A DNA stretch of 7,211 nucleotides. Origin: WHTB01 sp050699035. GTDB taxonomy: Bacteria; Actinomycetota; Actinomycetes; Propionibacteriales; Nocardioidaceae. The stretch lies in NCBI GenBank assembly GCA_050699035.1, contig JBOHDE010000205.1:1-7211 (forward strand), written 5' to 3'. The position numbers were made by a program, and so were the translations under genes. Below are positions 7,113 to 7,211 of this stretch, piece after piece. Positions within the stretch are counted from its first letter, which is position 1, and each line of letters starts with the position of its first letter. The notes beneath the pieces were generated by a model that was not told the origin of the DNA, did not search any database, and worked only from the letters and a program-made list of their open reading frames with translations.

Positions 7113-7211
7113 TCAGCGGGCGCCGGTGACACCGAGCCCGACGCCGAGGTAGACCGCCGCGAAGCTGCCCATCGACAGCAACGAGGCGTAGCGGGCGATC
7201 TCGGGGCCTTC
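7113..7211 (-). CDS. C-terminal fragment of an unidentified, probably membrane, protein
   Basis: This is the last 32 codons of a gene that enters from the right edge and ends at the TGA on 7113-7115. The visible end, starting EGPEIARYASLLSMGS and closing with YLGVGLGVTGAR, is hydrophobic in its last 20 residues and would form one membrane helix with a short basic end. Codon use is normal for the window, with G or C in most third positions, and the frame runs exactly to the edge. The 21-base gap to manA implies cotranscription. It is too short to name a family. Confidence 0.6.
   Translation of the reverse strand, partial: EGPEIARYASLLSMGSFAAVYLGVGLGVTGAR

Noticed and set aside
7106..7113. ACGTACGT palindrome next to the manA start.
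   Set aside because: Short self-complementary sequence with no partner site; likely chance.

Overview
The window is high-GC DNA with strong G/C preference at third codon positions and all genes on the minus strand. It looks like a chromosomal segment of a high-GC Gram-positive actinobacterium. The marker is the mtrA-mtrB-lpqB cassette, which is characteristic of Actinobacteria. A Nocardioides/Kribbella-like or other Propionibacteriales source is plausible, but this is a guess from overall style, not from a search.

Layout in transcription order (right to left): the 3' end of an unidentified gene, probably a membrane protein (7113-7211); manA, type I mannose-6-phosphate isomerase (5916-7091); a cation diffusion facilitator transporter of the ZnT9-like branch (4920-5906); a 376-base intergenic region with an unusual repeat cluster (4544-4919); ahcY, S-adenosylhomocysteine hydrolase (3113-4543); mtrA, response regulator (2381-3076); mtrB, sensor histidine kinase (751-2373); and the 5' part of lpqB, a lipoprotein gene that runs off the left edge (1-754).

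The first three genes are spaced 21 and 9 bases apart and probably form one transcript. The last four are also tightly packed: a 36-base gap, then a 7-base gap, then a 4-base GTGA overlap. MtrB phosphorylates MtrA. From work in related actinobacteria, this system controls cell wall homeostasis, division and osmotic responses, and LpqB is its extracytoplasmic lipoprotein partner. AhcY clears the S-adenosylhomocysteine left by methyltransferases. ManA feeds mannose-6-phosphate into GDP-mannose and glycoconjugate synthesis.

The genes are conserved housekeeping loci, and I see no mobile element, CRISPR array, RNA gene or clearly new system. The least explained part is the ahcY leader / CDF trailer. 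It holds a 51-bp tandem repeat with two mutually exclusive hairpin pairings, an 11-bp direct repeat at 20-bp spacing, and a near-perfect 10-11-bp hairpin. A second small curiosity is an exact 9-bp duplication of the Shine-Dalgarno region of mtrA.
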